This document shows, in pieces, positions 1 to 6,128 of a stretch of DNA of 6,455 bases. A model generated the notes under the pieces. It was not told where the DNA came from. It made no database searches and saw nothing but the letters and a program-made list of their open reading frames with translations. Position 1 is the first letter of the stretch. Each line of letters begins with the position of its first letter. This DNA is from Conexibacter sp. (GTDB lineage Bacteria; Actinomycetota; Thermoleophilia; Solirubrobacterales; Solirubrobacteraceae), in NCBI GenBank assembly GCA_025964295.1, contig JAOPZD010000379.1:1-6455 (forward strand), written 5' to 3'. Both the position numbers and the translations under genes were made by a program.

Positions 1-1
1 T

Positions 2-418
2 GGAGTAGTAGTTGGACTGCTTGTAGAGGACGTCGGCCACGTCGCTCGTCACGCAGAAGCCGTGGCCGAAGCCGATCGGGGCGTAGAGCATCCGCATGGT
101 GGCGTCGCTGAGCTCGAAGGCCTCCCATTCGCCGTAGGTGGCCGATCCGCGACGCAGGTCCACGAGCACGTCGACGATCGTCCCGCGCCCGCACCGCACC
201 AGCTTGGACGCACCGGCGCCGATCTGGAAATGGATGCCACGGATCGTGCCGCGCTTGGAGCGTGAGTGGTTGTCCTGCACGAAGGTCTCGCTGACACCCA
301 GCTCGGCGAGCTCGTTCGCGCGGAACGTCTCGCTGAAGAAGCCACGATCGTCACCGAAGACGGCGGGTTCGATGAGCAGCGGCCCGGCAAGACGCGTGGG
401 GACGACGGTGAAGCGCAT
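2..418 (-). CDS. rmlC: dTDP-4-dehydrorhamnose 3,5-epimerase (RmlC/RfbC), C-terminus cut off by window edge
   Basis: RmlC converts dTDP-4-keto-6-deoxyglucose to dTDP-4-keto-L-rhamnose, the third step of cytoplasmic dTDP-L-rhamnose synthesis. Reading the minus strand from the ATG at 418 gives 139 open codons starting MRFTVVPTRL and running off the left edge; the family is usually about 180-200 residues, so roughly the last quarter is missing. Family hallmarks are present: DDRGFFSETF (residues 23-32), QDNHSRSKRGTIRGIHFQ (48-65) with the catalytic-type His at 63, a substrate-binding-type Lys at 72, GFGHGF (116-121), and YKQSNYY (132-138) with the conserved active-site-type Tyr at 132. The catalytic-dyad Asp near residue 170 lies outside the window. 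The gene is divergent from the export operon across a 70-base spacer. No Shine-Dalgarno sequence precedes the ATG, but a -10-like hexamer lies 8 bases upstream. Supply of dTDP-rhamnose to the neighbouring glycosyltransferases is inferred from context. Confidence 0.95.
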   Translation of the reverse strand, partial: MRFTVVPTRLAGPLLIEPAVFGDDRGFFSETFRANELAELGVSETFVQDNHSRSKRGTIRGIHFQIGAGASKLVRCGRGTIVDVLVDLRRGSATYGEWEAFELSDATMRMLYAPIGFGHGFCVTSDVADVLYKQSNYYS

Positions 419-426
419 TGCGGGCA

Positions 427-432
427 AGGGTA
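427..432 (-). promoter_or_regulatory. Candidate -10 box (TACCCT) for rmlC
   Basis: On the minus strand TACCCT fits the actinobacterial TANNNT -10 pattern. It is followed by TGCCCGCA and then the ATG at 418, so transcription would start about two bases before the start codon, giving a nearly leaderless message. No convincing -35 hexamer is visible. The gene has no Shine-Dalgarno sequence, which agrees with this reading. The hexamer is part of an 11-base motif repeated in mirror orientation before the divergent gene. Confidence 0.4.
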
Positions 433-438
433 CAGACG

Positions 439-459
439 GGGCCTGCTCGCTCCAGGCCC
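439..459. repeat. Perfect 7-bp inverted repeat with 7-nt spacer in divergent promoter region
   Basis: GGGCCTG (439-445) and CAGGCCC (453-459) are exact reverse complements separated by CTCGCTC. The repeat lies between the two candidate -10 boxes, over the places where -35 elements would sit for both genes. Position and symmetry suggest an operator for a dimeric regulator controlling rmlC and the export operon together. The alternative is a chance GC-rich hairpin; the stem is not followed by a T-run, so it is not a standard terminator. Confidence 0.4.
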
Positions 460-476
460 ATCCTGCCTGCACCGTC

Positions 477-482
477 TACCAT
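477..482 (+). promoter_or_regulatory. Candidate -10 box (TACCAT) for the wzt-led operon
   Basis: TACCAT matches TANNNT and is separated from the GTG at 489 by six bases (TTGCCC's last five plus C). With standard -10 spacing the first transcribed base would be the G of that GTG, making the message leaderless. No Shine-Dalgarno sequence is visible before the GTG, consistent with leaderless initiation, which is common in actinobacteria. No clear -35 hexamer is seen about 17 bases upstream. Confidence 0.45.
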
Positions 483-488
483 TGCCCC

Positions 489-1736
489 GTGACCGCTCTC
501 GCCGAGTCGCCGGCGGATGCCCGTCGCGCACGTCTGGAGGCTGCCCCGCCGGCGGTTGTCCTGGACCACGTGTTCAAGACCTTCCGTCTGCCGCACGTGC
601 AGTACTCCACGCTGAAGGAGCGCCTGCTGCACCCGATGCGCTCGACGACGTACGACGAGCTCAAGGCGCTGAAGGACATCGACGTGACGGTCAAGCAGGG
701 CGAGTTCTTCGGGATCGTCGGGCGCAACGGCTCCGGCAAGAGCACGATGCTCAAGTGCCTGGCCGGCATCTACCGGCCCGAGCGCGGCAAGATCACCGTC
801 AACGGCCGGCTGTCGCCGTTCATCGAGCTGGGCGTCGGCTTCAACCCCGACCTCACGGCGCGCGACAACGTCGTCATCAACGGCGTGATGATGGGCCTCA
901 CGCGACGCCAAGCGGCCGAGGCGTTCGACCGCGTCATCGCGTTCGCCGAGCTCGAGGAGTTCATCGACCTCAAACTGAAGAACTACTCCTCCGGCATGGC
1001 CGTCCGGCTCGGCTTCGCCACCGCCATCCAGGTGGCGGCCGACGTCCTGCTCGTGGACGAGGTGCTCGCCGTCGGCGACGCCGCCTTCCAGCAGAAGTGC
1101 TTCGAGGAGTTCAATCGCCTCAAGGCCGAAGGCCGCACGGTCATCTTCGTCACGCACGACATGCATGCCGTCGAGCGCTACTGCGATCGAGCGATGCTCA
1201 TCGAGCGCGGCGACGTCCTGAAGATCGGCGAGCCGCACGCCATCGCGCGCGCCTACAACGAGCTGAACTTCGGTCGCCTGGTCCACGGCAAGGCCGAAAC
1301 GGGCCGCTACGGCGATCAGAAGGCCTGCGAGATCTCCGACGCCTGGTATGAGAAGGACGGCGAGCGCACCGGCGAGATCGCCCAGTACGACCGCGTGAGC
1401 ATGTGCGCCCACGTGCGGTTCCACACGGACGTCGAAGAGCCCGTGATCGGCTTCAGCCTGCGCAACGACGTGGGCCACACGGTCTTCATCACGACCACCG
1501 AATGGACCGAGACCGCGACCGGGTCCTTCAAGGCGGGTGATGAGCTGACGGTCCGCATCTCCGTCGATGCCGTCATGTCGCCCACGAAGTACGAGCTCAC
1601 GCCGTCGGTCGCCCGTAATGGCGGTGCCGATGTCCTGGACGTCCGCGAGGACCTCGCGTCGCTCTACGTCCACGGCACGCGCGTGACCGGCGGTCTCATC
1701 GACCTGCCGCACACGTTCAGCTTGGAGCGCTCATGA
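489..1736 (+). CDS. wzt: Polysaccharide/O-antigen ABC exporter ATP-binding protein, Wzt type with C-terminal glycan-recognition domain
   Basis: This 415-residue protein is the ATPase subunit that powers export of a lipid-linked polysaccharide across the cytoplasmic membrane with the Wzm-type permease encoded next. Residues about 20-250 form the ABC domain: Walker A GRNGSGKST (78-86), a Wzt-typical stretch FIELGVGFNPDLTARDNV, signature NYSSGM (165-170), Walker B VLLVDEVLAVGD (186-197) and the H-loop His at 223. Residues about 273-415 are a beta-rich extension resembling the Wzt_C fold, which in E. coli O8/O9a systems binds the modified end of the finished glycan; total length is close to those Wzt proteins (about 400-430). 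Simple TagH/KpsT-like ATPases lack this part. The GTG at 489 is chosen because an upstream in-frame ATG at 138 would add 117 residues of non-ABC sequence antisense to rmlC, and the next GTG at 570 would cut into the first ABC strand. The stop overlaps the permease start by 4 bases. Confidence 0.95.
   Translation: MTALAESPADARRARLEAAPPAVVLDHVFKTFRLPHVQYSTLKERLLHPMRSTTYDELKALKDIDVTVKQGEFFGIVGRNGSGKSTMLKCLAGIYRPERGKITVNGRLSPFIELGVGFNPDLTARDNVVINGVMMGLTRRQAAEAFDRVIAFAELEEFIDLKLKNYSSGMAVRLGFATAIQVAADVLLVDEVLAVGDAAFQQKCFEEFNRLKAEGRTVIFVTHDMHAVERYCDRAMLIERGDVLKIGEPHAIARAYNELNFGRLVHGKAETGRYGDQKACEISDAWYEKDGERTGEIAQYDRVSMCAHVRFHTDVEEPVIGFSLRNDVGHTVFITTTEWTETATGSFKAGDELTVRISVDAVMSPTKYELTPSVARNGGADVLDVREDLASLYVHGTRVTGGLIDLPHTFSLERS
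1724..1727 (+). promoter_or_regulatory. Shine-Dalgarno GGAG for the Wzm-type permease
   Basis: GGAG lies five bases before the ATG at 1733, inside the last codons of wzt. It supports that start and direct translational coupling through the ATGA overlap. Confidence 0.6.
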
Positions 1737-2611
1737 CGGACGTCGCCACACCGCCGCCGCCCGCGCACGCGCTGCCCGTCGTGGCGATCGTGCACGAGCC
1801 CACGCGCAAGGAAGAGGCCCAGCGCCTGCTCAGCCTGACGTGGACGCTGGCCCTCACGGACTGGAAGCTGCGGTTCTACGGCTCGGCTCTGGGACTCGCC
1901 TGGACGCTCGTGCGTCCGTTCGCCCTCTTCAGCGTCGTCTACTTCGTCTTCACGCAGATCGCCGGGCTGGACAAGAACGTCCCGAACTACGGCATCTACA
2001 TCCTCTTCTCCCTCGTGCTCTTCACCTTCTTCTCGGAGGTCACGAGCAACTGCGTCCAGGCGCTCGTGTCGCGCGAGAGCCTGCTGCGCAAGATGCAGTT
2101 CAACCCCGTGGTCATCCCGTTGTCGATCAGCGTGACCGCGCTGTTGAACCTCGGCATGACCCTGATCGCCGTGTTCATCTTCGCCGTCGCCAACGGCGTC
2201 TACCCGGGGTGGTCGTGGCTCGAGCTCCCGGTCATCGTCGCGCTGCTGTTCCTCCTCGGGACCGGCGTCGGCATGCTGCTGAGTGTCTTGTACGTCCGCT
2301 ACCGCGACGTGCAGCCGATCTGGGAGGTCGTCACCCAGATCCTGTTCTATGCCTCGTCGGTCCTCTACGTCGCCACGCTGGTGCAGGACCAGCTCTCGTC
2401 ACGGGTGTTTCATGCGTTCTTGTGCAACCCCCTGTCGGCGCTCTTCGCGCAGGTCCGCCACGCCGTGGTCGACCCCGGCGCCCCGAGCATCACAGCCCTG
2501 TTCGACAACGGCTGGTACGTCTTGGCCCCGCTCGGCCTCATCTTCGGCACCTTCGCGCTGGGGGTCTGGTTCTTCCTTCGCGAGAGTCCTCGCGTGGCGG
2601 AGAACCTCTAG
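1733..2611 (+). CDS. wzm: Polysaccharide ABC exporter permease, Wzm type (ABC-2 family)
   Basis: This 292-residue membrane protein is the channel-forming subunit that pairs with the Wzt ATPase to move a lipid-linked glycan out of the cytoplasm. A cytoplasmic N-terminus of about 50 residues starts with a proline-rich run (PPPP at 7-10) and contains the amphipathic stretch RLLSLTWTLALTDWKLRFYG, typical of the interface helix in ABC-2 glycan exporters. About six membrane segments follow, roughly at 53-75, 86-106, 126-152, 163-188, 198-218 and 262-285. Family landmarks include the LGLAWTLVRP region (53-62), LLRKMQFNPVVIP (117-129) and the VRYRDVQPIWEV loop (188-199). Length is normal for the family (about 260-300). 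The start overlaps the wzt stop by four bases and has a good Shine-Dalgarno site. Teichoic acid TagG-type permeases share the fold, but the Wzt_C-bearing partner favours an O-antigen-like polysaccharide. Confidence 0.95.
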   Translation: MTDVATPPPPAHALPVVAIVHEPTRKEEAQRLLSLTWTLALTDWKLRFYGSALGLAWTLVRPFALFSVVYFVFTQIAGLDKNVPNYGIYILFSLVLFTFFSEVTSNCVQALVSRESLLRKMQFNPVVIPLSISVTALLNLGMTLIAVFIFAVANGVYPGWSWLELPVIVALLFLLGTGVGMLLSVLYVRYRDVQPIWEVVTQILFYASSVLYVATLVQDQLSSRVFHAFLCNPLSALFAQVRHAVVDPGAPSITALFDNGWYVLAPLGLIFGTFALGVWFFLRESPRVAENL

Positions 2612-2623
2612 CCTCATCACCGG

Positions 2624-3658
2624 ATGCGCCAGCTTCTGAGACGCAACCGGGCCGAGGCCGACCCCGAGCCCCCTTTGCCGGATCCGCTTCAGATGGCGCG
2701 GGTCGATGCCCTCGTGGCGCCGGTGGCAGCCCGGCAGGATCGCTCGAGCCGGCAGCCTGGCGGCCCCGTGAGCACCGCGCTCTACGAGCGGATGACGCCT
2801 GAGGACCTCGCCGCCGTCGAAGGCGCCCTCGAAGGGTCGACGCGGCTCAACTGGGACCGGGCGTCGCCGGCCGAACGCGTGCTCCTCGCCCCCATCTTCG
2901 CCGCGGCGTACGACATCACCGGCGCGTTGCAACGCACCGGCCTGGTCCGCGCGGAACCGCCCGAGCACGTCCACGCGATGGCGCGGGGACCGCTCGCGCA
3001 CGGAGGTGAGCCGGCGCTTGGTGACCTCGTCGTCCGGGCATTCGACGAGGCCGGATGCGGGCTGCCCGGCGAGGGTCGCGTGCTGGACTTCGGCTGCTCC
3101 TCGGGGCGGGTGGTGCGTGTGCTGGGCGCCTACCGCCCGGATCTGGAGTGGCTCGGCTGCGACCCCAACGCAGACGCGATCGCCTGGGCCGCAGAGCATC
3201 TGCCTATGGCACGCTTCTTCACCAGCCCCACGGTGCCGCCGCTGGAGTTCGACGACGGGTCCATCGACCGGGCGTACGCGATCTCCATCTGGTCGCACTT
3301 CTCCCGGTCCGCGGCGCTGGCCTGGCTCACCGAGATGCACCGCGTCCTGAGGCCCGGCGGCGCCCTGCTGCTGACCACTCATGGCCTGGACACGGTCGCC
3401 TACCAGTTGCGCCGCGACCTGATGACGCGGGACTCGGCGGCCGAGACAGCGGGTGCGCTGCTGCGTGACGGCACGCAGTTCTTCTCGATCTTCGGGGAAG
3501 ACGGGGACTGGGGCGTCAAGGATCCCGACTGGGGGACCGGCTACCTCGCCGCCGACTGGCTCGCCGCGCACGTCACCCCCGCCTGGGCCATCCGGCTCTA
3601 CCGCCCCGGAATGCTGGACGGCAACCAAGACGTCTTCGTGCTCGAGCGCAGACCATGA
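2624..3658 (+). CDS. Class I SAM-dependent methyltransferase, probably glycan-modifying
   Basis: The 344-residue product carries a Rossmann-type methyltransferase domain: motif I VLDFGCSSGRV (153-163), the acidic residue after strand 2 in WLGCDPNADAI (Asp180), the FDDGSIDRAYAISIWSHF block (209-226), and motif LRPGG (242-246) before the TTHG strand. The C-terminus ends NQDVFVLERRP, a tail style seen in methyltransferases of glycan clusters. The first 48 residues are rich in Arg and Pro and lie outside the recognised domain; ATG 2624 is preferred because it is only 12 bases after the permease stop, but GTG 2768 (residue 49) or ATG 2693 (residue 24) are possible and no start has a clear Shine-Dalgarno site. 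Its place between the transporter and glycosyltransferase genes suggests it methylates a sugar of the exported polysaccharide, possibly the chain end. The acceptor cannot be read from sequence. The stop overlaps the next gene by ATGA. Confidence 0.88.
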   Translation: MRQLLRRNRAEADPEPPLPDPLQMARVDALVAPVAARQDRSSRQPGGPVSTALYERMTPEDLAAVEGALEGSTRLNWDRASPAERVLLAPIFAAAYDITGALQRTGLVRAEPPEHVHAMARGPLAHGGEPALGDLVVRAFDEAGCGLPGEGRVLDFGCSSGRVVRVLGAYRPDLEWLGCDPNADAIAWAAEHLPMARFFTSPTVPPLEFDDGSIDRAYAISIWSHFSRSAALAWLTEMHRVLRPGGALLLTTHGLDTVAYQLRRDLMTRDSAAETAGALLRDGTQFFSIFGEDGDWGVKDPDWGTGYLAADWLAAHVTPAWAIRLYRPGMLDGNQDVFVLERRP

Positions 3659-3957
3659 GCGAAGGATCTCCCAACCCGATGCAGCCCCATCTGACGAGTG
3701 AAGACGCCACCACCGACGAGGTCGCCGCGCTGCGTGCCCGTGTGGCGGCCCTTGAGGCACAACTGGCCGAGCAGGCTCGTGCCACCAACGAGCTTGTCGC
3801 CCGCTCGCAGGAGAAGCTCTACTGGCTCGAGCGCTGGCACGTGGACCTCGATGCGGTCATGGAGAAGCCCGGGGCCGAGCGGCTTCTGGAGACGGTCAAG
3901 AAGGGCCGCAGCGTGTTTCGCGCCGTGAAGAGAGCCAAGCGCCGCTACATCGGCTGA
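3655..3957 (+). CDS. Small coiled-coil protein with basic amphipathic C-terminal tail, function unknown
   Basis: I cannot assign a named family to this 100-residue protein. Residues 1-20 are polar and probably disordered. Residues about 21-58 show a coiled-coil heptad pattern (V23, L26, V30, L33, L37, then weaker T44, L47, and L55/L58). An aromatic patch YWLERWHVDLDAVM (56-69) follows, and the last part from about 75 is strongly basic and amphipathic, ending VFRAVKRAKRRYIG, which could bind membrane phospholipid or nucleic acid; membrane binding fits the context better. There is no signal peptide and no membrane span. The ATG overlaps the methyltransferase stop (ATGA), so the two are probably made in stoichiometric amounts. 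It is a real gene rather than a shadow: it fills the space exactly between two solid genes and has an organised composition. An oligomerising scaffold or chain-length partner for the methyltransferase or glycosyltransferase is inference. Confidence 0.78.
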   Translation: MSEGSPNPMQPHLTSEDATTDEVAALRARVAALEAQLAEQARATNELVARSQEKLYWLERWHVDLDAVMEKPGAERLLETVKKGRSVFRAVKRAKRRYIG

Positions 3958-3965
3958 TCCTGCTG

Positions 3966-6128
3966 ATGCCTCCCGCCGTGACCAGTGTCTCCGTCGTCGT
4001 GCCCGTCAAGGATGGCGAGCGCTACCTGCCCGAACTCCTGGATGCGATTGCCCGTGAGGCCGCTTCTGCTTCCGTCCCGGTCGACGTCCTTGTCGTGGAT
4101 TCCGGCTCCACGGACACGAGCAGTGCGATCAGCCGTGATCGCGGAGCCCAGGTACTCAGCATCGAGCCGGAGGAATTCGGCCACGGCCGGACGCGGAACG
4201 TCGCAGCGGCCGCGGCGACCGGGGACGTCATCGCCTTCCTCACCCAGGACGCCACGCCGCTGGACGGCTGGCTGGCCGCGCTCCTTGAGGGGTTTGCCCT
4301 CGCCGAGAACGTCGGCGTCGTCTACGGGCCGCATCGCGCCCGCAAGGACACGTCGCCGATGATCGCCCGGGAGCTGGACGCGTTCTTCGCCACGCACGCC
4401 GCCCCGGATGGTGGCCCAGCGATCCAGGGACGCGGAGACCTGGCGTGGATGTCCAACGTCAATTCCGCGTACCGCCGCGACTGTTGGGCGCAGGTGCGCT
4501 TCGACGACGACCTGCCCTACTCCGAGGATCAGGCCTTCGGGCTTGCGATGCTCGCGGCCGGCTGGGTCAAGGTCTTCCACCCGGCGGCTGCCGTCGCCCA
4601 TGCGCACGACTATCCGCCGGCGCAGTTCGCGCGCCGGTACTTCGACGAGTATCGCGGGCTACGCGAGTCCGTCGGTCACGTCGAGCCGCTGACGTTGCTG
4701 AGGACCCTCGGAGACGTGCGCGGCATGGTGGCCGCTGACCGCGCCTGGATGCGCGAGCACGGCTACGACGAGCATGAGCGCAAGCGCTGGCTGCGCCGCT
4801 CCATCATCCACCACTCCTCACGCAAGGCCTTCGGCGCGCTCGGCTCACGGGCGGACTCGCTGCCCGCACCACTGCAGCGTCGTCTGTCCCTCGAGGGCAC
4901 GGTCGTCAAGAAGCCGCCGAAGGACGCCCGGGGCGAGCGCGGCAGGGAGGACAAGCCGGCCTTCAGCACGCCGGTGGGGGCGCAGCTGGATCGGCCGATC
5001 TGGGAGAGCATCCGCCGCCACCACCGCCACGGCACGACGCCGTTGCTCGCCCCGTCGCCCGACGGACCGCAAGCCGACGGCCCGCTGCACATCGCCGCCG
5101 TGATCCCGCCGTTCAACCGCGGGTCCGGCGGCCACATGTCGCTCTTCCAGATGCTCGTCCGGCTCGAAGGCATGGGGCACGACGTGTCGATCTGGATCGA
5201 CGATGAGCTCGAGACGATGAAGGAGTTCCGCCCCGCCAGGATCCGACGTCAGATCCGCGACTGGTTCGTACCGCTGAAGGCACCGGTCTTCAAGGGCTTT
5301 GAGGAGTGGTTCGGGGCCGATGTGGCGCTGGCGACCGGCTGGCAGACCGCGCACAGCGTCGCGATGTTGCCCGGCTGCCGGTCCCGCGCCTATCTGGTGC
5401 AGGACCATGAGCCGGAGTTCTACGCGACCTCCGCCGAACGCACGTGGGCTGCTGCGACCTACACGCTCGGCATGCATCACCTCTGCGGCTCTCCGTACCT
5501 GGAGGAGATGGTCCACGGGTACGGTGGCACCACCTCGCGCTTCTCGTTCGGGATCGATCTGGACACGTATCACCCCCGTCCGGTCCCGCGTGACACCGAC
5601 ACGGTGATCATCTACGGACGCGACGTCACCCCCCGCCGCGCGGTGCCGATGGCAGTGATGGCGGTCGCCGAACTCGTCGAGCGACGCCCCCAGACGCGCG
5701 TCATCAGCTTCGGCAACGCGCATCCCGTACGGGCGCCCTTCGACCATGAGCACTTGGGCATCCTCAGCCTCAACCAGCTGGCCTGGGCGTTCTCCCAGGC
5801 GACCATCGGCCTGGTGCTGTCGATGACGAACTACTCGGTCATCCCCCAGGAGATGCTCGCCTGCGGCCTACCCGTCGTCGAGCTCGCGGGTGTGAGCGGT
5901 GAAGGCATCTTCGGCCTCGACGGCGGGGTCACGTTCGCCGACTTCAACCCGCTGCATATGGCGGACGCGATGGAGGAACTGCTCGACGATCGCGCCCTGT
6001 GGAAGAAGCGCTCGGCTGAGGGCTTGGCCTGGGCGCAGAACCGCACGTGGGACGCGGCGGCCGAGCAGATCGAACGCGGCCTGCGCGAAGCCCTGCGGGT
6101 CGCTGCCGGGGCGAGCGTCCACGCGTGA
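3966..6128 (+). CDS. Two-domain glycosyltransferase: N-terminal GT2 (rhamnosyltransferase-like) fused to C-terminal WsaF-like GT4
   Basis: The 720-residue protein joins two transferase modules. Residues about 5-240 are a GT-A family 2 domain: SVVVPVKDGERYL start, VDSGSTD (44-50), EFGHGRTRN (70-78), TQDATP (93-98) and SEDQAFG (186-192) supplying the general base. The HGRTRN and TQDATP blocks are typical of rhamnosyltransferases. After a charged linker (about 250-370), residues from 375 form a GT-B domain: IAAVIPPFNRGSGGH (376-390), QDHEPEFY (479-486), YGRDVTPRR (550-558) and QEMLACGLPVVE (628-639). The QDxEPxFY and YGR blocks recall WsaF, the GT4 rhamnosyltransferase of the Geobacillus stearothermophilus S-layer glycan. 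No membrane span is seen, so it acts at the cytoplasmic face. Two active sites could add two linkages of a repeat, as in polymerases such as WbdA; this is inference. ATG 3966 lacks a clear Shine-Dalgarno site; GTG 3978 is an alternative. The gene starts 8 bases after the previous stop. Confidence 0.92.
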   Translation: MPPAVTSVSVVVPVKDGERYLPELLDAIAREAASASVPVDVLVVDSGSTDTSSAISRDRGAQVLSIEPEEFGHGRTRNVAAAAATGDVIAFLTQDATPLDGWLAALLEGFALAENVGVVYGPHRARKDTSPMIARELDAFFATHAAPDGGPAIQGRGDLAWMSNVNSAYRRDCWAQVRFDDDLPYSEDQAFGLAMLAAGWVKVFHPAAAVAHAHDYPPAQFARRYFDEYRGLRESVGHVEPLTLLRTLGDVRGMVAADRAWMREHGYDEHERKRWLRRSIIHHSSRKAFGALGSRADSLPAPLQRRLSLEGTVVKKPPKDARGERGREDKPAFSTPVGAQLDRPIWESIRRHHRHGTTPLLAPSPDGPQADGPLHIAAVIPPFNRGSGGHMSLFQMLVRLEGMGHDVSIWIDDELETMKEFRPARIRRQIRDWFVPLKAPVFKGFEEWFGADVALATGWQTAHSVAMLPGCRSRAYLVQDHEPEFYATSAERTWAAATYTLGMHHLCGSPYLEEMVHGYGGTTSRFSFGIDLDTYHPRPVPRDTDTVIIYGRDVTPRRAVPMAVMAVAELVERRPQTRVISFGNAHPVRAPFDHEHLGILSLNQLAWAFSQATIGLVLSMTNYSVIPQEMLACGLPVVELAGVSGEGIFGLDGGVTFADFNPLHMADAMEELLDDRALWKKRSAEGLAWAQNRTWDAAAEQIERGLREALRVAAGASVHA

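Noticed and set aside
138..488. In-frame upstream extension of wzt from an ATG at 138
   Set aside because: It would be antisense to rmlC, has no ABC-family content, and reads as Arg/Ser-rich shadow sequence; the GTG at 489 fits both the family N-terminus and the promoter motif.
981..998. Apparently degenerate ABC signature (YSSGM instead of LSGGQ)
   Set aside because: YSSGM is the normal form in Wzt-type polysaccharide exporters, so it does not suggest inactivation.
351..1712. 453-codon open frame on the minus strand across wzt
   Set aside because: Its translation has no recognisable domain and a composition typical of the antisense of a high-GC gene; wzt on the plus strand explains the region.
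2612..2623. Possible terminator or promoter between the permease and methyltransferase genes
   Set aside because: The gap is only 12 bases with no hairpin or T-run and no promoter-like hexamers, so read-through within one operon is the simpler view.
2399..3760. 453-codon open frame on the minus strand across the permease end and methyltransferase
   Set aside because: It spans three well-supported plus-strand genes, has no family motifs, and is rich in Arg/Gly/His/Val as GC-driven shadow frames are.
3954..3969. Short direct repeat CTGAT...CTGAT around the stop of the small gene and start of the glycosyltransferase
   Set aside because: Five bases is within chance expectation and no element or frameshift is associated with it.
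4845..5753. 302-codon minus-strand open frame inside the glycosyltransferase fusion
   Set aside because: Antisense shadow of a strongly conserved GT4 domain; no domain content of its own.
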